From NCBI GenBank assembly GCA_964529175.1, contig CAZGVO010000012.1, positions 56,462-120,461 of the forward strand: a DNA stretch of 64,000 nt, read 5' to 3'. This DNA comes from JAAFJM01 sp964529175. GTDB taxonomy: Bacteria > Bacteroidota > Bacteroidia > UKL13-3. Below the pieces are notes generated by a model, which was not told the origin of the DNA, did not search any database, and saw only the letters and a list, made by a program, of their open reading frames with translations. A program made the translations under genes and the position numbers. Position 1 is the first letter of the stretch. Each line of letters starts with the position of its first letter. This document shows, piece by piece, positions 1 to 8,019 of the stretch.

Positions 1-786
1 TGCATAATCAGGTCCATAAGCATTGGCAGCAGAATATTTTACCAAACAGCGCACTGCTGCAAACGATTTCATACTGGTAAACTGAAAATATCCTGTTTCT
101 TTTTGTACTGCAAAACTTAAACTTAAGTAAGCCATTGCAGGAAAAACAAGTAAGTAAGCAATATAAATTTTGGGATAATTTTTTATGAATAACATAACGC
201 CACATACCAATAGTCCAATTAATATACTTACGGGTTTAGTAATTAAGGCAACGGCTATAATCAACCCAATGCTCAAAGCCTTTTTAAGTGTTGGGTTTTG
301 ATAAAATGAATAAGTAGTATTAAAAAGTAAAAATACCATTACTTCAAAAATAGTATCGCTCATAATGGTATTGGCATACACAAAATGCGCTGGATAAAAC
401 ACCAAACAAATGGGTAAAAAAATGTTTAATATTTTGGCTTTTACTCCTAATTCAGAAGCTGTTTTGAGTACGTTTAGAATTAATATTATTGCTATAATAT
501 TTTGAATAAATAAAACAGAATAGTCTGACTGGTAAATGGATTTACAAGCAATAATAAATAAAGCATAAAAAGGCGGACGTAAAGCAAAATAATCATTTTG
601 AATAGGTAGCATTAAATCGCCTGCATACAAACTATTGTATTTTAATAAATTTTGAGCTTGAAATAGATACCCAGGCGAGTCAACAGTATAAATTCCGTTA
701 AAATAAAGTGCTACTAAAAAGTACACCAAATGAATTGAAATAATAAATATGCTTAAAAATTTATATTGTTGTAGGGTTTTTATCAC
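1..786 (-). CDS. GT-C fold membrane glycosyltransferase, ArnT/PMT-like (partial, 3' end outside window)
   Basis: The minus strand is open from a GTG at 786 to the window edge (262 codons, no stop), so the C-terminus is missing. The translation has an N-terminal membrane segment, then an acidic VDSPGYL loop (about residue 38) and an RPPFYALF stretch. Hydrophobic helices follow. This order of helix, acidic loop and Arg-Pro-Pro motif is typical of GT-C enzymes of the GT39/ArnT type, which transfer sugars from polyprenyl-phosphate donors on the outer face of the inner membrane. It is divergent from the next gene, with only 47 bases between the two starts. The acceptor cannot be predicted. The start is the only reasonable one before the first helix, but GTG starts are uncommon. 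Confidence 0.7.
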   Translation of the reverse strand, partial: MIKTLQQYKFLSIFIISIHLVYFLVALYFNGIYTVDSPGYLFQAQNLLKYNSLYAGDLMLPIQNDYFALRPPFYALFIIACKSIYQSDYSVLFIQNIIAIILILNVLKTASELGVKAKILNIFLPICLVFYPAHFVYANTIMSDTIFEVMVFLLFNTTYSFYQNPTLKKALSIGLIIAVALITKPVSILIGLLVCGVMLFIKNYPKIYIAYLLVFPAMAYLSLSFAVQKETGYFQFTSMKSFAAVRCLVKYSAANAYGPDYA

Positions 787-833
787 CTTGCGAAATTATT
801 ATTTTACAATTGATAATTTATAGTATTTATTTA

Positions 834-2288
834 ATGGAAAAACTAATTAACAAGTATATTTTAGCAATCATAGCAGTTTTGCAATTGGTATTGTTTTTTG
901 TAATTAAAAACGATCCTTTTCATGGCGATGCTGTTACATCTACAGCTAGAGCAGCACTTAATATTTACAACCATAATTTGCAAACTATTTGGTATCCAGC
1001 TAATTTCGATCCAGGTCATCCTACTTTATTTCCGTATTTATTAGCTTGTTGTTGGATGGTTTTTGGAAAGTCGCTGGTGGTAAGTCATCTTATTATAATG
1101 CTTACTTCTTTTTTTATACTTTTTATTACTAGAAAAATTGCCTTGCATTATTGCCATGAAACCAAAGCCAATTTAGCCACTTTGTTAGCCGGTTGTTATT
1201 CTATTTTTATAGCTCAGCAAGCGTTATTGCTTAATACACCATTGTTCTACTTGTTTGTATTATTGGCATTTTATTATTTAATAAAACAACAAAAACTAGG
1301 TTTTGTAATTAGCACTTTATTAATGGAATTAACTCATTTGCAAGCTAATTTTTTCTTATTGGCATTTGGCATAATTTATTGTTACCAAGTATTTAAAAAC
1401 AAAGAAACCATTGTACAGTTTTTTAAAAATGGACTAATGCTTTTTTTGCCCGCTGTAACGGTTTTAGGTATTTGGTTATACGTTCACCAACAGCATTTTG
1501 GTTGGGCTTTTTTATCGCCTAATTATACCGAACATAACGATATAAAAGGAATTAAGCAGTTTGTTCAAAGTGTGTTTTTAATTATTTGGCGTTTGGTTGA
1601 TAATGGCATGTTAACCGTATATGGTTTGCTTATTTATTTATTTTTCAAACAAAAGTTAAATAAGGAACTGTTTATTTTTAGTTCAATTATATTAATAGTT
1701 AATAGCCTTTGTATGGCAATATTTTTATATAATACCATTGGCCATAGGTATTTTATGATTAGCCAATTTTTGTTTATTGTTTTATTAATAGAAGCAAGTA
1801 ATAAAAAACAACTTAAATGGATTGCAAGTTTGGTTTTGGTAAGCTTAGCAATTGGAAATGTTATGTATTACCCGGGTAAGGTAATAGCAGATACCAATTT
1901 ACAATACCGCAATTTTTTTAAATTAGAGCAACAAGTAAAAAGTAATTTCGATTCTATTCGATTCTATTCTTACGCACCCATTAGTTCAAGTGCCGATATT
2001 CGTTATTTAGATTTGGACAAAGGTTTAAAAATTAGTTCATTAAATGACTTGAATTTAGATACCATTCCTGCTTTGTTACAATCAAATGTAAATGCTGAAT
2101 TTACAAAACCTCAGCGTGATTTTTTATATAATAATTGGTACGGAAACAGTTATGAAAATGGGGCTGTCTATGTAAATGTATTTTTAAATCCAAAGTATTA
2201 TTCTAAACCAAGTTGGTTTAAATTAAGACAACCAAGTTATTTTGAGCAAAAATTGCAAGAGTTAAAGTATAAAATAAGAAAAGAATAG
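834..2288 (+). CDS. GT-C fold membrane glycosyltransferase (GT39-like)
   Basis: 484 residues with about ten predicted membrane segments. After the first helix comes an acidic loop (DPFHGDAV) and then DPGHPTLFPYLL, the Gly-His-Pro signature common in PMT/ArnT-like GT-C proteins. The C-terminal roughly 100 residues are hydrophilic and would lie in the periplasm. An upstream in-frame TTG at 810 adds eight residues, but the ATG at 834 starts MEKLINKYILAI directly before helix 1 and is preferred. With the divergent GT-C gene at the window edge it probably forms a small surface-glycan or protein-glycosylation locus. Donor and acceptor are unknown. Confidence 0.7.
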   Translation: MEKLINKYILAIIAVLQLVLFFVIKNDPFHGDAVTSTARAALNIYNHNLQTIWYPANFDPGHPTLFPYLLACCWMVFGKSLVVSHLIIMLTSFFILFITRKIALHYCHETKANLATLLAGCYSIFIAQQALLLNTPLFYLFVLLAFYYLIKQQKLGFVISTLLMELTHLQANFFLLAFGIIYCYQVFKNKETIVQFFKNGLMLFLPAVTVLGIWLYVHQQHFGWAFLSPNYTEHNDIKGIKQFVQSVFLIIWRLVDNGMLTVYGLLIYLFFKQKLNKELFIFSSIILIVNSLCMAIFLYNTIGHRYFMISQFLFIVLLIEASNKKQLKWIASLVLVSLAIGNVMYYPGKVIADTNLQYRNFFKLEQQVKSNFDSIRFYSYAPISSSADIRYLDLDKGLKISSLNDLNLDTIPALLQSNVNAEFTKPQRDFLYNNWYGNSYENGAVYVNVFLNPKYYSKPSWFKLRQPSYFEQKLQELKYKIRKE

Positions 2289-2340
2289 TGAAACAATTTA
2301 GGATTTAGCAAGTTTGATTCCATATAAACCAAAACCAAAC

Positions 2341-3177
2341 ATGAAAAAATTTTTATTAGCAATGGCATTAGTTGTTTCAGCTACTATTGCAAAATCACAA
2401 AATAGCTGCTGCGCAATAACCGTTAGCAGTCAAAATGCAGCCTTAGCCATGAACGAAAAATTTGCATCTAAACACGAAGTACCTTTACCTTTTAAGTTAG
2501 AAAAACCAAAAGGTGAAATGATTACGTTTGCCACCAAAGAAGGTTCAAATGGAAATGCTTATTATATTAAAGCAAGTAAGCCAACTAAAAAGGTGTTGTT
2601 TGTTTTTCATGAATGGTGGGGATTAAACGATTATATTAAACAAGAAGCTGAAACTTTTGCTGCCGAAATGGGCGATGTAGACGTTTACGCTGTTGATTTA
2701 TATGACGGTGAATTAGCTACTGATGTGCCAACTGCACAAAAATTAATGATGGGGTTAAAACAAGAGCGTGCCACTGCTATAGTAAACGGAATAATAGCCA
2801 AAGTCGGAACCGATAAAGCCATTGCTACTATTGGATGGTGTATGGGTGGTGCTTGGAGTTTGCAAAGCACTTTACTAGAAAGTAAACAAGCAAAAGCTTG
2901 CGTAATGTATTACGGAATGCCAGAAAAAAGCATAGAACGTTTAAAAACTTTGAATTGTGATGTGTTAGGTATTTTTGCTAAACAAGATCAGTTTATCAAT
3001 GCTGATTTAGTTAAAGCATTTGAAGCCAATATGAAAAAAGCTAAAAAGAAATTAACTGTATATAATTACGATGCTGACCATGCTTTTGCTAATCCTAGTA
3101 ATCCTAAGTTTAACAAAGAATTTTCGGCCGATGCACATGCTAAAGCATTGGCATTTTTAAAATTGAAGTTGAAATAA
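2341..3177 (+). CDS. Secreted dienelactone hydrolase family protein
   Basis: 278 residues. The start is the ATG at 2341, which gives a signal peptide (MKKFLLAMALVVSATIAKSQ). An in-frame TTG at 2314 would add hydrophilic residues before it and is rejected. The body is an alpha/beta hydrolase of the dienelactone hydrolase type: EWWGLNDYIKQEA (oxyanion/Glu region), the nucleophile elbow GWCMGGAW with catalytic Cys, a later Asp (KQDQF) and the catalytic His in DADHAFANPSN. The family hydrolyses dienelactones or other esters; the natural substrate here is unknown. An export signal is unusual for the classical cytoplasmic enzyme but common in Bacteroidota paralogues. A strong terminator follows 15 bases after the stop. 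Confidence 0.85.
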   Translation: MKKFLLAMALVVSATIAKSQNSCCAITVSSQNAALAMNEKFASKHEVPLPFKLEKPKGEMITFATKEGSNGNAYYIKASKPTKKVLFVFHEWWGLNDYIKQEAETFAAEMGDVDVYAVDLYDGELATDVPTAQKLMMGLKQERATAIVNGIIAKVGTDKAIATIGWCMGGAWSLQSTLLESKQAKACVMYYGMPEKSIERLKTLNCDVLGIFAKQDQFINADLVKAFEANMKKAKKKLTVYNYDADHAFANPSNPKFNKEFSADAHAKALAFLKLKLK

Positions 3178-3192
3178 AAATTACTATATAAT

Positions 3193-3226
3193 AAAAAACC
3201 GAAGTTTAAAAAGCTTCGGTTTTTTT
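3193..3226 (+). terminator. Rho-independent terminator after dienelactone hydrolase gene
   Basis: Inverted repeat with arms ending CCGAAG and CTTCGG around a 9-base loop. The arms are extended by A-tract/T-tract pairing and followed by a run of T. Confidence 0.85.
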
Positions 3227-3252
3227 ATGCCTTAAAAGTTTATTTTTGAATT

Positions 3253-3765
3253 ATGTTTTTCAATCTATTCCCGCGAATTGTTGTTTTTGAAGTTAATTTA
3301 ACTCCCTCACAAATTATGCAGGCCATTCATGATAATATGAATGCTAAAAACACCAATACAGAGTCTGTATTTAATCAAAAAATGCTCGAAGGCACTACCT
3401 CTGGTAAGCAATTTGATGTAAATTTAAAAAGAGGTTTTATGGATAATAAACAAGTTCAAATTTATTTACATGGTGAAACCAAACTATTAGAAAATGGACA
3501 TTCAGAAATTGAAATTAGCTGTTATCCATTTATAGGTTTAGTATTAGCTGTTATTTTTTTACCATTTATGCTTTTTACATGTTTGTCTCAGTTTACAAAC
3601 ATTTTGATTGATAGCAATATGAATTTGAAAATATTAGTAATTGCTTTTTTGGTAGTTGTCTGCTTAGTAGCATTGAGTTTTTACTTTATTTACGATTTTA
3701 ATAATTCGCTAAATTTCCTCAAGCAAGTTCTTTCGGTTGCCGAAAGTCAAAACATTGAAAAATAA
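3253..3765 (+). CDS. Hypothetical protein with two membrane helices
   Basis: 170 residues, family not recognised. The first roughly 95 residues are soluble with alternating hydrophobic residues. Two hydrophobic helices follow (about 95-118 and 125-148), and the C-terminus is short and charged. There is no signal peptide. A TATTTTTG match to the Bacteroidota -7 element ends four bases before the ATG, so the mRNA may be leaderless. The gene stands alone between a terminator and a convergent glycosyltransferase. A hairpin (CTTTCGG/CCGAAAG) lies inside the last codons. Confidence 0.6.
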   Translation: MFFNLFPRIVVFEVNLTPSQIMQAIHDNMNAKNTNTESVFNQKMLEGTTSGKQFDVNLKRGFMDNKQVQIYLHGETKLLENGHSEIEISCYPFIGLVLAVIFLPFMLFTCLSQFTNILIDSNMNLKILVIAFLVVVCLVALSFYFIYDFNNSLNFLKQVLSVAESQNIEK

Positions 3766-3800
3766 AAAATAAGAAATTAATTAAAAAGAAAATTTAATAA

Positions 3801-4610
3801 CTAAACAGAAGCATTATTCTTAAACTTTAACTTTCTATAAAATTTAAAAATAGCCGTATTGGTTAAAGTTCTTATGAGTTTTACTTTTAGCCAAATTACA
3901 GGGTACATCAGCCAATTTTTGATGGCAATTGTGAGTGGGAAATTGCTCCATCCATAATGAACGTATTCCTTATATCCAAGCATACGCTTGTGGTAAGTGG
4001 CACCTTGAATATCGTAAAAAGCAATAACTTTATCTATATAAAAAGCTTTTTCTGGCTGAGTTTTAAAAAATGAGGCAAACCAAGTTGTGTCAGCAACTAA
4101 TTTATAGGCAGTATTGTAATAGCCTATTTTTTTAAAAGCATTTTTATGGGTAAACGTAGCTTGGTGGCAAATAGGGTAGTGCGAAAAGAAATCGCTATAT
4201 TTTACAGGTTTGCCATTAATATAATTAACTCCGGTTGGTTCATTTACGGTTTGCACTTTGGCGTAAATAAGCTCGCAGTTGTTATAAGTATTGTTTTTAA
4301 AAATATCTGCAAGCACTTCATTATTGTAAAATGAATCGCCAGCATTTAAAAAATAAACCCATTGTCCTTTTGCTGCTTTTATGCCTTTGTTCATGGCATC
4401 GTAAATTCCTTTATCAGGTTCCGAAATAATGGTTCCTACATTACTGGTAAATTGTTGAGCTATTTTTACGGTATTATCTTTTGAGCCACCGTCAACTAAA
4501 ATGAGTTCAAAATCTTTAAACGATTGATTGATAGCCGATTGCCAAGTGTCATAAAGAAGTGATTCGGCATTATAAGTAACTGTAATTAAGCTTATTAAAG
4601 GGTTTTGCAT
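3801..4610 (-). CDS. Glycosyltransferase family 2
   Basis: 269 residues with the GT-A fold signatures of family 2: an N-terminal SLITVTYNAESLL strand-loop, the nucleotide-binding VDGGSKDNTV (about residues 40-49), and LNAGDSFY as the DxD-equivalent metal/diphosphate site near residue 90. There are no clear membrane helices beyond a hydrophobic patch near the C-terminus. Members similar to WcaE-type enzymes transfer sugars to polysaccharide or lipid acceptors in the cytoplasm. The gene is monocistronic, with its start 12 bases from the next minus-strand gene's stop. The acceptor is unknown. Confidence 0.85.
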   Translation of the reverse strand: MQNPLISLITVTYNAESLLYDTWQSAINQSFKDFELILVDGGSKDNTVKIAQQFTSNVGTIISEPDKGIYDAMNKGIKAAKGQWVYFLNAGDSFYNNEVLADIFKNNTYNNCELIYAKVQTVNEPTGVNYINGKPVKYSDFFSHYPICHQATFTHKNAFKKIGYYNTAYKLVADTTWFASFFKTQPEKAFYIDKVIAFYDIQGATYHKRMLGYKEYVHYGWSNFPLTIAIKNWLMYPVIWLKVKLIRTLTNTAIFKFYRKLKFKNNASV

Positions 4611-4621
4611 GTTTTGATTAA

Positions 4622-4744
4622 CTAAAATTTAGGGCAATTACATTTTCTGTTTCTTGCAATTCCTTTTTTGCTTCCACAAGCACTAACTGCGCTTAAAAGC
4701 GAAATGCCTATCAATATAAAAGCGATGATTTTAGTAGTTTTCAT
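4622..4744 (-). CDS. Small putative lipoprotein, 40 residues
   Basis: Short ORF in the gap before the ATP synthase operon. It has a lysine-containing N-terminus, a hydrophobic core (IIAFILIGISLLSAV) and a lipobox-like SACG, so lipidation at Cys23 is likely. The mature peptide is only about 18 residues, basic, and ends RKCNCPKF with two further cysteines. The layout of Lys-Lys/Arg followed by a Cys-x-Cys tail suggests a genuine small outer-membrane or periplasmic lipoprotein rather than chance coding. It is divergent from atpZ with 60 bases between starts. Function unknown. Confidence 0.55.
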   Translation of the reverse strand: MKTTKIIAFILIGISLLSAVSACGSKKGIARNRKCNCPKF

Positions 4745-4765
4745 GCCTGCAAATTAAAAAAATAA

Positions 4766-4792
4766 TTGTTTTGCCATAATAAATTACTTTTG
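4766..4792 (+). promoter_or_regulatory. Candidate promoter of the ATP synthase operon
   Basis: TACTTTTG (4785-4792) fits the Bacteroidota -7 consensus TAnnTTTG, with a TTG at 4766-4768 as a possible -33 element. The spacing of 16 is slightly short. It would give a leader of only a few bases before the ATG at 4805. Confidence 0.5.
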
Positions 4793-4804
4793 CGGTCATA
4801 AAAA

Positions 4805-5038
4805 ATGACCGACCCTAAACTAGATAAAGAAGAATTAACAAGCAGCTATGCCAAATACAGTAAAATATTTGGCTTATTGGTTCAGCTTATTATTTTCATG
4901 CTAATTTTTACCTTTTTGGGTAATTGGGTTGATAAACATTTTGCCCATAAAGTTCCATATTTAACCATTGTAGGTGTTTTTATTGGAATGGCAATTGGTT
5001 TTTACAATTTGATAAAAAACTTTATGAGGGAAAAGTAA
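4805..5038 (+). CDS. atpZ: AtpZ/AtpI family protein
   Basis: 77 residues with two membrane helices: QLIIFMLIFTFLGNWVDKHF and PYLTIVGVFIGMAIGFYNLIKNF. The Gly-x-x-x-Asp-x-x-F pattern in helix 1 and Gly-rich helix 2 are those of the AtpZ/AtpI family, small proteins encoded at the head of F-type ATP synthase operons and linked to Mg2+ uptake or c-ring assembly. It is the first gene of the atp operon here, directly behind a candidate promoter, and is followed after eight bases by the next small membrane protein gene. Confidence 0.85.
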   Translation: MTDPKLDKEELTSSYAKYSKIFGLLVQLIIFMLIFTFLGNWVDKHFAHKVPYLTIVGVFIGMAIGFYNLIKNFMREK

Positions 5039-5046
5039 CTGATACT

Positions 5047-5427
5047 ATGAAAACAATTATACAATTTTTTTTACTAAGCATAGGATTAAGCATTTTTATA
5101 GGCTTGGCTACTTTTTGGAGTATTAATTCATTGAAAATCAATTTAAACTTTAACGATGCAATTATTTGTTTAACGTTTTATTGCATTGTAACATGTTTAG
5201 TGTTTTATATCAGTTATTTGGGTTTGAAAAAAGGTCCGCAAAATTTTGTGATGCACTCTTACGCAGCCCTAGCAGTCAGATTTATAAGCAGTTTGTTCTA
5301 TGTTTTGTACTATGCGCAAACCCATAAAACGTATCAATTATCCTTCATTTTTTACTTTATGCTGCTTTTTATTTTATTTATTGTGTTTGAAATTTATATC
5401 CTTACAACTAAATTGCGCCTCGATTAA
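5047..5427 (+). CDS. Small membrane protein in the AtpI position of the ATP synthase operon
   Basis: 126 residues with four predicted membrane helices in AtpI-like spacing, although sequence identity to AtpI is not obvious to me. It sits between atpZ and atpB, where Bacteroidota usually encode a poorly conserved AtpI-like protein. An assembly role for the c-ring is therefore plausible from position only. It ends 20 bases before the preferred atpB ATG. A longer atpB reading frame from a TTG at 5300 would overlap its last 128 bases and is rejected. Confidence 0.65.
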   Translation: MKTIIQFFLLSIGLSIFIGLATFWSINSLKINLNFNDAIICLTFYCIVTCLVFYISYLGLKKGPQNFVMHSYAALAVRFISSLFYVLYYAQTHKTYQLSFIFYFMLLFILFIVFEIYILTTKLRLD

Positions 5428-5446
5428 GGACGAAACGAAGAACCAA

Positions 5447-6607
5447 ATGACTCATTTAAACAATTTGAAATCAATAAACTACACCATTAAAACTGCCCTT
5501 TTAACGATAGTGTTTTCTATCGTTTCAGTCATTTCTTTCGCAAATCAACCTGTAACTAGCGAACATACTGATTCTACAGCAGCTACCGTTGAAAACGAAC
5601 ATTCGACTGCTGCCCACGCAGAAGGTACACATGAGGAAAATCATGGTGAGGAAAAATTTGATGCTAACAAAACCATTATGGAGCATATTGCCGATGCTCA
5701 CGATTGGCATTTATTTGGACATACCAGTATTCATTTACCAGTAATTATTTATACAGATAAAGGGTTAGAAACTTTTTCGAGTGGCAAATTTAACCATGGT
5801 CATGATGTATTTAAAGGTAACTACACTTATAAACTAGTTCACGAAAAAATTAAAGTTGTAAACGAAGCAGGCGAAGTAGATGAAGAAGCGAGCAAAAAAG
5901 TATTAGACTTTTCTATTACTAAAAATGTTGCAACTTTATTTATTGCAGTAATAGGTTTATTATTAATATTCTTAACTGTAGCTAAAGGTTACAGCAAAAG
6001 AGGAATCGGTGCTCCTAAAGGCTTACAAAGCTGGATTGAACCAATCATTATTTTTGTTCGTGACGATATTGCTAAGCCAAACTTAGGTGATAAATACCAA
6101 AAGTTTATGCCTTATTTATTAACTGTTTTCTTCTTTATTTGGTTCATTAACGTAATTGGTTTAATTCCGTTTTTTCCAGGAGGAGCTAACGTAACAGGTA
6201 ATATAGCAGTAACCTTAGTGTTAGCAGTAATTACTTTCTTAATAACTAATTTTAACGGTAACAAAAACTACTGGGGACATATTTTTACGCCTCACGTGCC
6301 ACTTTGGTTATACCCATTAATGATTCCAGTAGAAATTATTGGTATCTTCACAAAACCTTTCGCTTTAATGATTCGTTTGTTTGCAAACATTACAGCAGGA
6401 CATATTTTAGTGCTAAGCTTAGTTTGTTTAGCATTCATCTTTAAATCGTATGCAGTAGGTGCAGTAGCAACTCCTCTTATCGTATTTATTAGCGCTATTG
6501 AATTATTGGTTGCTTTTATCCAAGCATTTATATTCACTATTTTGTCGGCCTTATTTATTGGAATGGCCGTTCAAGAACCTGAACATGGCGAGGAAGCACA
6601 CCACTAA
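5447..6607 (+). CDS. atpB: F-type ATP synthase subunit a
   Basis: 386 residues. The preferred start at 5447 gives a lysine-containing N-terminus, a hydrophobic segment ending SFANQ (possible signal peptide) and a long His/Glu-rich extracytoplasmic stretch to about residue 150. The subunit a core follows with its helices. The essential arginine lies in MIRLFANITAGHILVLSL, and the last helix pair includes FIQAFIFTILSALFIGMAVQ. The extended N-terminus is usual for Bacteroidota AtpB. The protein forms the proton half-channels against the c-ring in the inner membrane. The upstream TTG at 5300 overlaps the preceding gene and is not used. Confidence 0.93.
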   Translation: MTHLNNLKSINYTIKTALLTIVFSIVSVISFANQPVTSEHTDSTAATVENEHSTAAHAEGTHEENHGEEKFDANKTIMEHIADAHDWHLFGHTSIHLPVIIYTDKGLETFSSGKFNHGHDVFKGNYTYKLVHEKIKVVNEAGEVDEEASKKVLDFSITKNVATLFIAVIGLLLIFLTVAKGYSKRGIGAPKGLQSWIEPIIIFVRDDIAKPNLGDKYQKFMPYLLTVFFFIWFINVIGLIPFFPGGANVTGNIAVTLVLAVITFLITNFNGNKNYWGHIFTPHVPLWLYPLMIPVEIIGIFTKPFALMIRLFANITAGHILVLSLVCLAFIFKSYAVGAVATPLIVFISAIELLVAFIQAFIFTILSALFIGMAVQEPEHGEEAHH

Positions 6608-6659
6608 TCAATAAAAAATAAATTTTAAAAATTTCAAACTAAACTAAATAAAAACTAAA

Positions 6660-6875
6660 ATGACAGGAAGTATCGCTGCAATCGGAGCTGGACTAGCCGC
6701 AATCGGAGCTGGACTAGGTATTGGAAGAATTGGTGGATCTGCTATGGAAGGTATGGCAAGACAACCAGAAGCTGCTAACAAAATTCAAACTGCAATGTTA
6801 ATTGCTGCCGCTTTCGTTGAAGCGGTTGCTTTATTCGCGGTGGTTGTTGCTTTGTTAGGAAACGGAGCTAACTAA
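6660..6875 (+). CDS. atpE: F-type ATP synthase subunit c
   Basis: 71 residues in two helices joined by the polar loop MARQPEAANKI (Arg-Gln-Pro signature). Helix 1 has alternating Gly/Ala typical of c-ring packing. The ion-binding carboxylate is the Glu in AAAFVEAVALFAVV in helix 2. Helix 1 lacks the Gln of Na+-type rings and the Glu is followed by Ala rather than Ser/Thr, so a proton ring is expected. A terminator-like hairpin directly follows, probably limiting read-through so that c is made in excess over downstream subunits. Confidence 0.96.
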   Translation: MTGSIAAIGAGLAAIGAGLGIGRIGGSAMEGMARQPEAANKIQTAMLIAAAFVEAVALFAVVVALLGNGAN

Positions 6876-6891
6876 TTAATTAGTACCCCAA

Positions 6892-6924
6892 AAAGCCCGG
6901 TTGTTTTTAAATCGGGCTTTATTT
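6892..6924 (+). terminator. Attenuating terminator between atpE and atpF
   Basis: AAAGCCCG and CGGGCTTT arms around a 13-base loop, followed by ATTTTATTT. It lies inside the operon, so partial termination is the likely role, favouring the high-copy c subunit. Confidence 0.8.
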
Positions 6925-6958
6925 TATTTGAAAAAACTTTTATAAAATTATATATACA

Positions 6959-7453
6959 ATGGATTTAGTAACCCCAAGTATTGGTTTGATTTTTTGGAGT
7001 TCGATAGCATTTTTTATACTATTTTTTGTATTAACAAAATTTGCTTGGAAACCAATTACCAAAACCCTTAAAGAAAGAGAAGATAGTATTGATGAGGCTT
7101 TAAAATCGGCCGAAACCGCTCGTTTACAGTTGGAAAGTTTAAAAACTGATAACCAACGTTTATTAAACGAAGCTCGTGCTGAGCGTGATAAGTTATTAAA
7201 AGAAGCTAACGAAATTAAGGATCAAATTTTAGCTAAAGCTAAAAGTGATGCTAAAAACGAAGGCGATAAAATGATAGCTGCAGCTAAAGAAGCAATTGAA
7301 ATGGAGAAAGTAAATGCCATGAACCAATTGAAAACTCAAGTTGCTAATCTTTCAGTTGATTTAGCTGAAAAAATATTACGTAACAAAATGGAAGACAGAA
7401 GCCAACAAGAGGTTTTTGTAAATGAAAGTTTAAAAAATATAACACTGAACTAG
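6959..7453 (+). CDS. atpF: F-type ATP synthase subunit b
   Basis: 164 residues: one N-terminal membrane helix (GLIFWSSIAFFILFFVLTKFAW, about 7-28), then a long charged coiled-coil rich in Lys, Glu and Ala, as in peripheral-stalk b subunits. The motif AWKPITKTLKEREDSIDEAL after the helix is characteristic. It dimerises and holds the F1 head through delta. It ends one base before the atpH start, consistent with translational coupling. Confidence 0.95.
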   Translation: MDLVTPSIGLIFWSSIAFFILFFVLTKFAWKPITKTLKEREDSIDEALKSAETARLQLESLKTDNQRLLNEARAERDKLLKEANEIKDQILAKAKSDAKNEGDKMIAAAKEAIEMEKVNAMNQLKTQVANLSVDLAEKILRNKMEDRSQQEVFVNESLKNITLN

Positions 7454-7454
7454 T

Positions 7455-8006
7455 ATGTCGGATTTTAGAGTAGCCAGTCGTTATGCAAAGTCATTAGTTG
7501 ATTTAGCTATTGAACAAAACCTGCTAGATGTAGTTTGTGCGGATATGAAATTATTTAAACAAACTATTGAACAAAATCAATCACTTGAAAACTTGCTTAA
7601 AAGCCCAGTTATTAAAGGTGACAAAAAATTAGCAGTTATTACTCAAATTTTTGCTAGTTCATTTAATAAATTAACTTTTTCGTTTATAGCTATTATAGTG
7701 CGCAAACAACGCGAAATGATATTGGTATCAATTTGTGAAGCAGTTATAGCTCAATATAATGAAATAAATAAAATTGCTACTGCTTCGGTTAAAACCGCAG
7801 TAGAAGCTTCAGCTGAAATTAAAGCTGAAATTCAAAACTTTTTACAACAACAAAGTGGTAAAAACGTAGAACTTAAAATGCATGTTGATCCATCATTAAT
7901 TGGTGGAATTATGATACAAATGGAAGACCGTTTGTATGATGCAAGTATTTCGGGTAGCCTACGTAAAGCCAAACAACAGTTATTAAACACATATATCTCA
8001 AAATAA
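7455..8006 (+). CDS. atpH: F-type ATP synthase subunit delta
   Basis: 183 residues, the usual length. The N-terminal helical domain begins RVASRYAKSLVDLAIEQ, the conserved delta/OSCP start. The C-terminal domain contains DPSLIGGIMIQMEDRLYDASISGSLRKAKQQL, matching the conserved Gly-Gly and Asp-x-Ser region. It connects the b stalk to the alpha3beta3 head in the cytoplasm. The gene is one base after atpF and 13 bases before atpA. Confidence 0.95.
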   Translation: MSDFRVASRYAKSLVDLAIEQNLLDVVCADMKLFKQTIEQNQSLENLLKSPVIKGDKKLAVITQIFASSFNKLTFSFIAIIVRKQREMILVSICEAVIAQYNEINKIATASVKTAVEASAEIKAEIQNFLQQQSGKNVELKMHVDPSLIGGIMIQMEDRLYDASISGSLRKAKQQLLNTYISK

Positions 8007-8019
8007 ACAAAAATTAATT

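Noticed and set aside
5300..5446. Long atpB start at TTG 5300
   Set aside because: It would overlap the upstream small membrane gene by 128 bases and place 49 extra residues in front of a good hydrophobic N-terminus.
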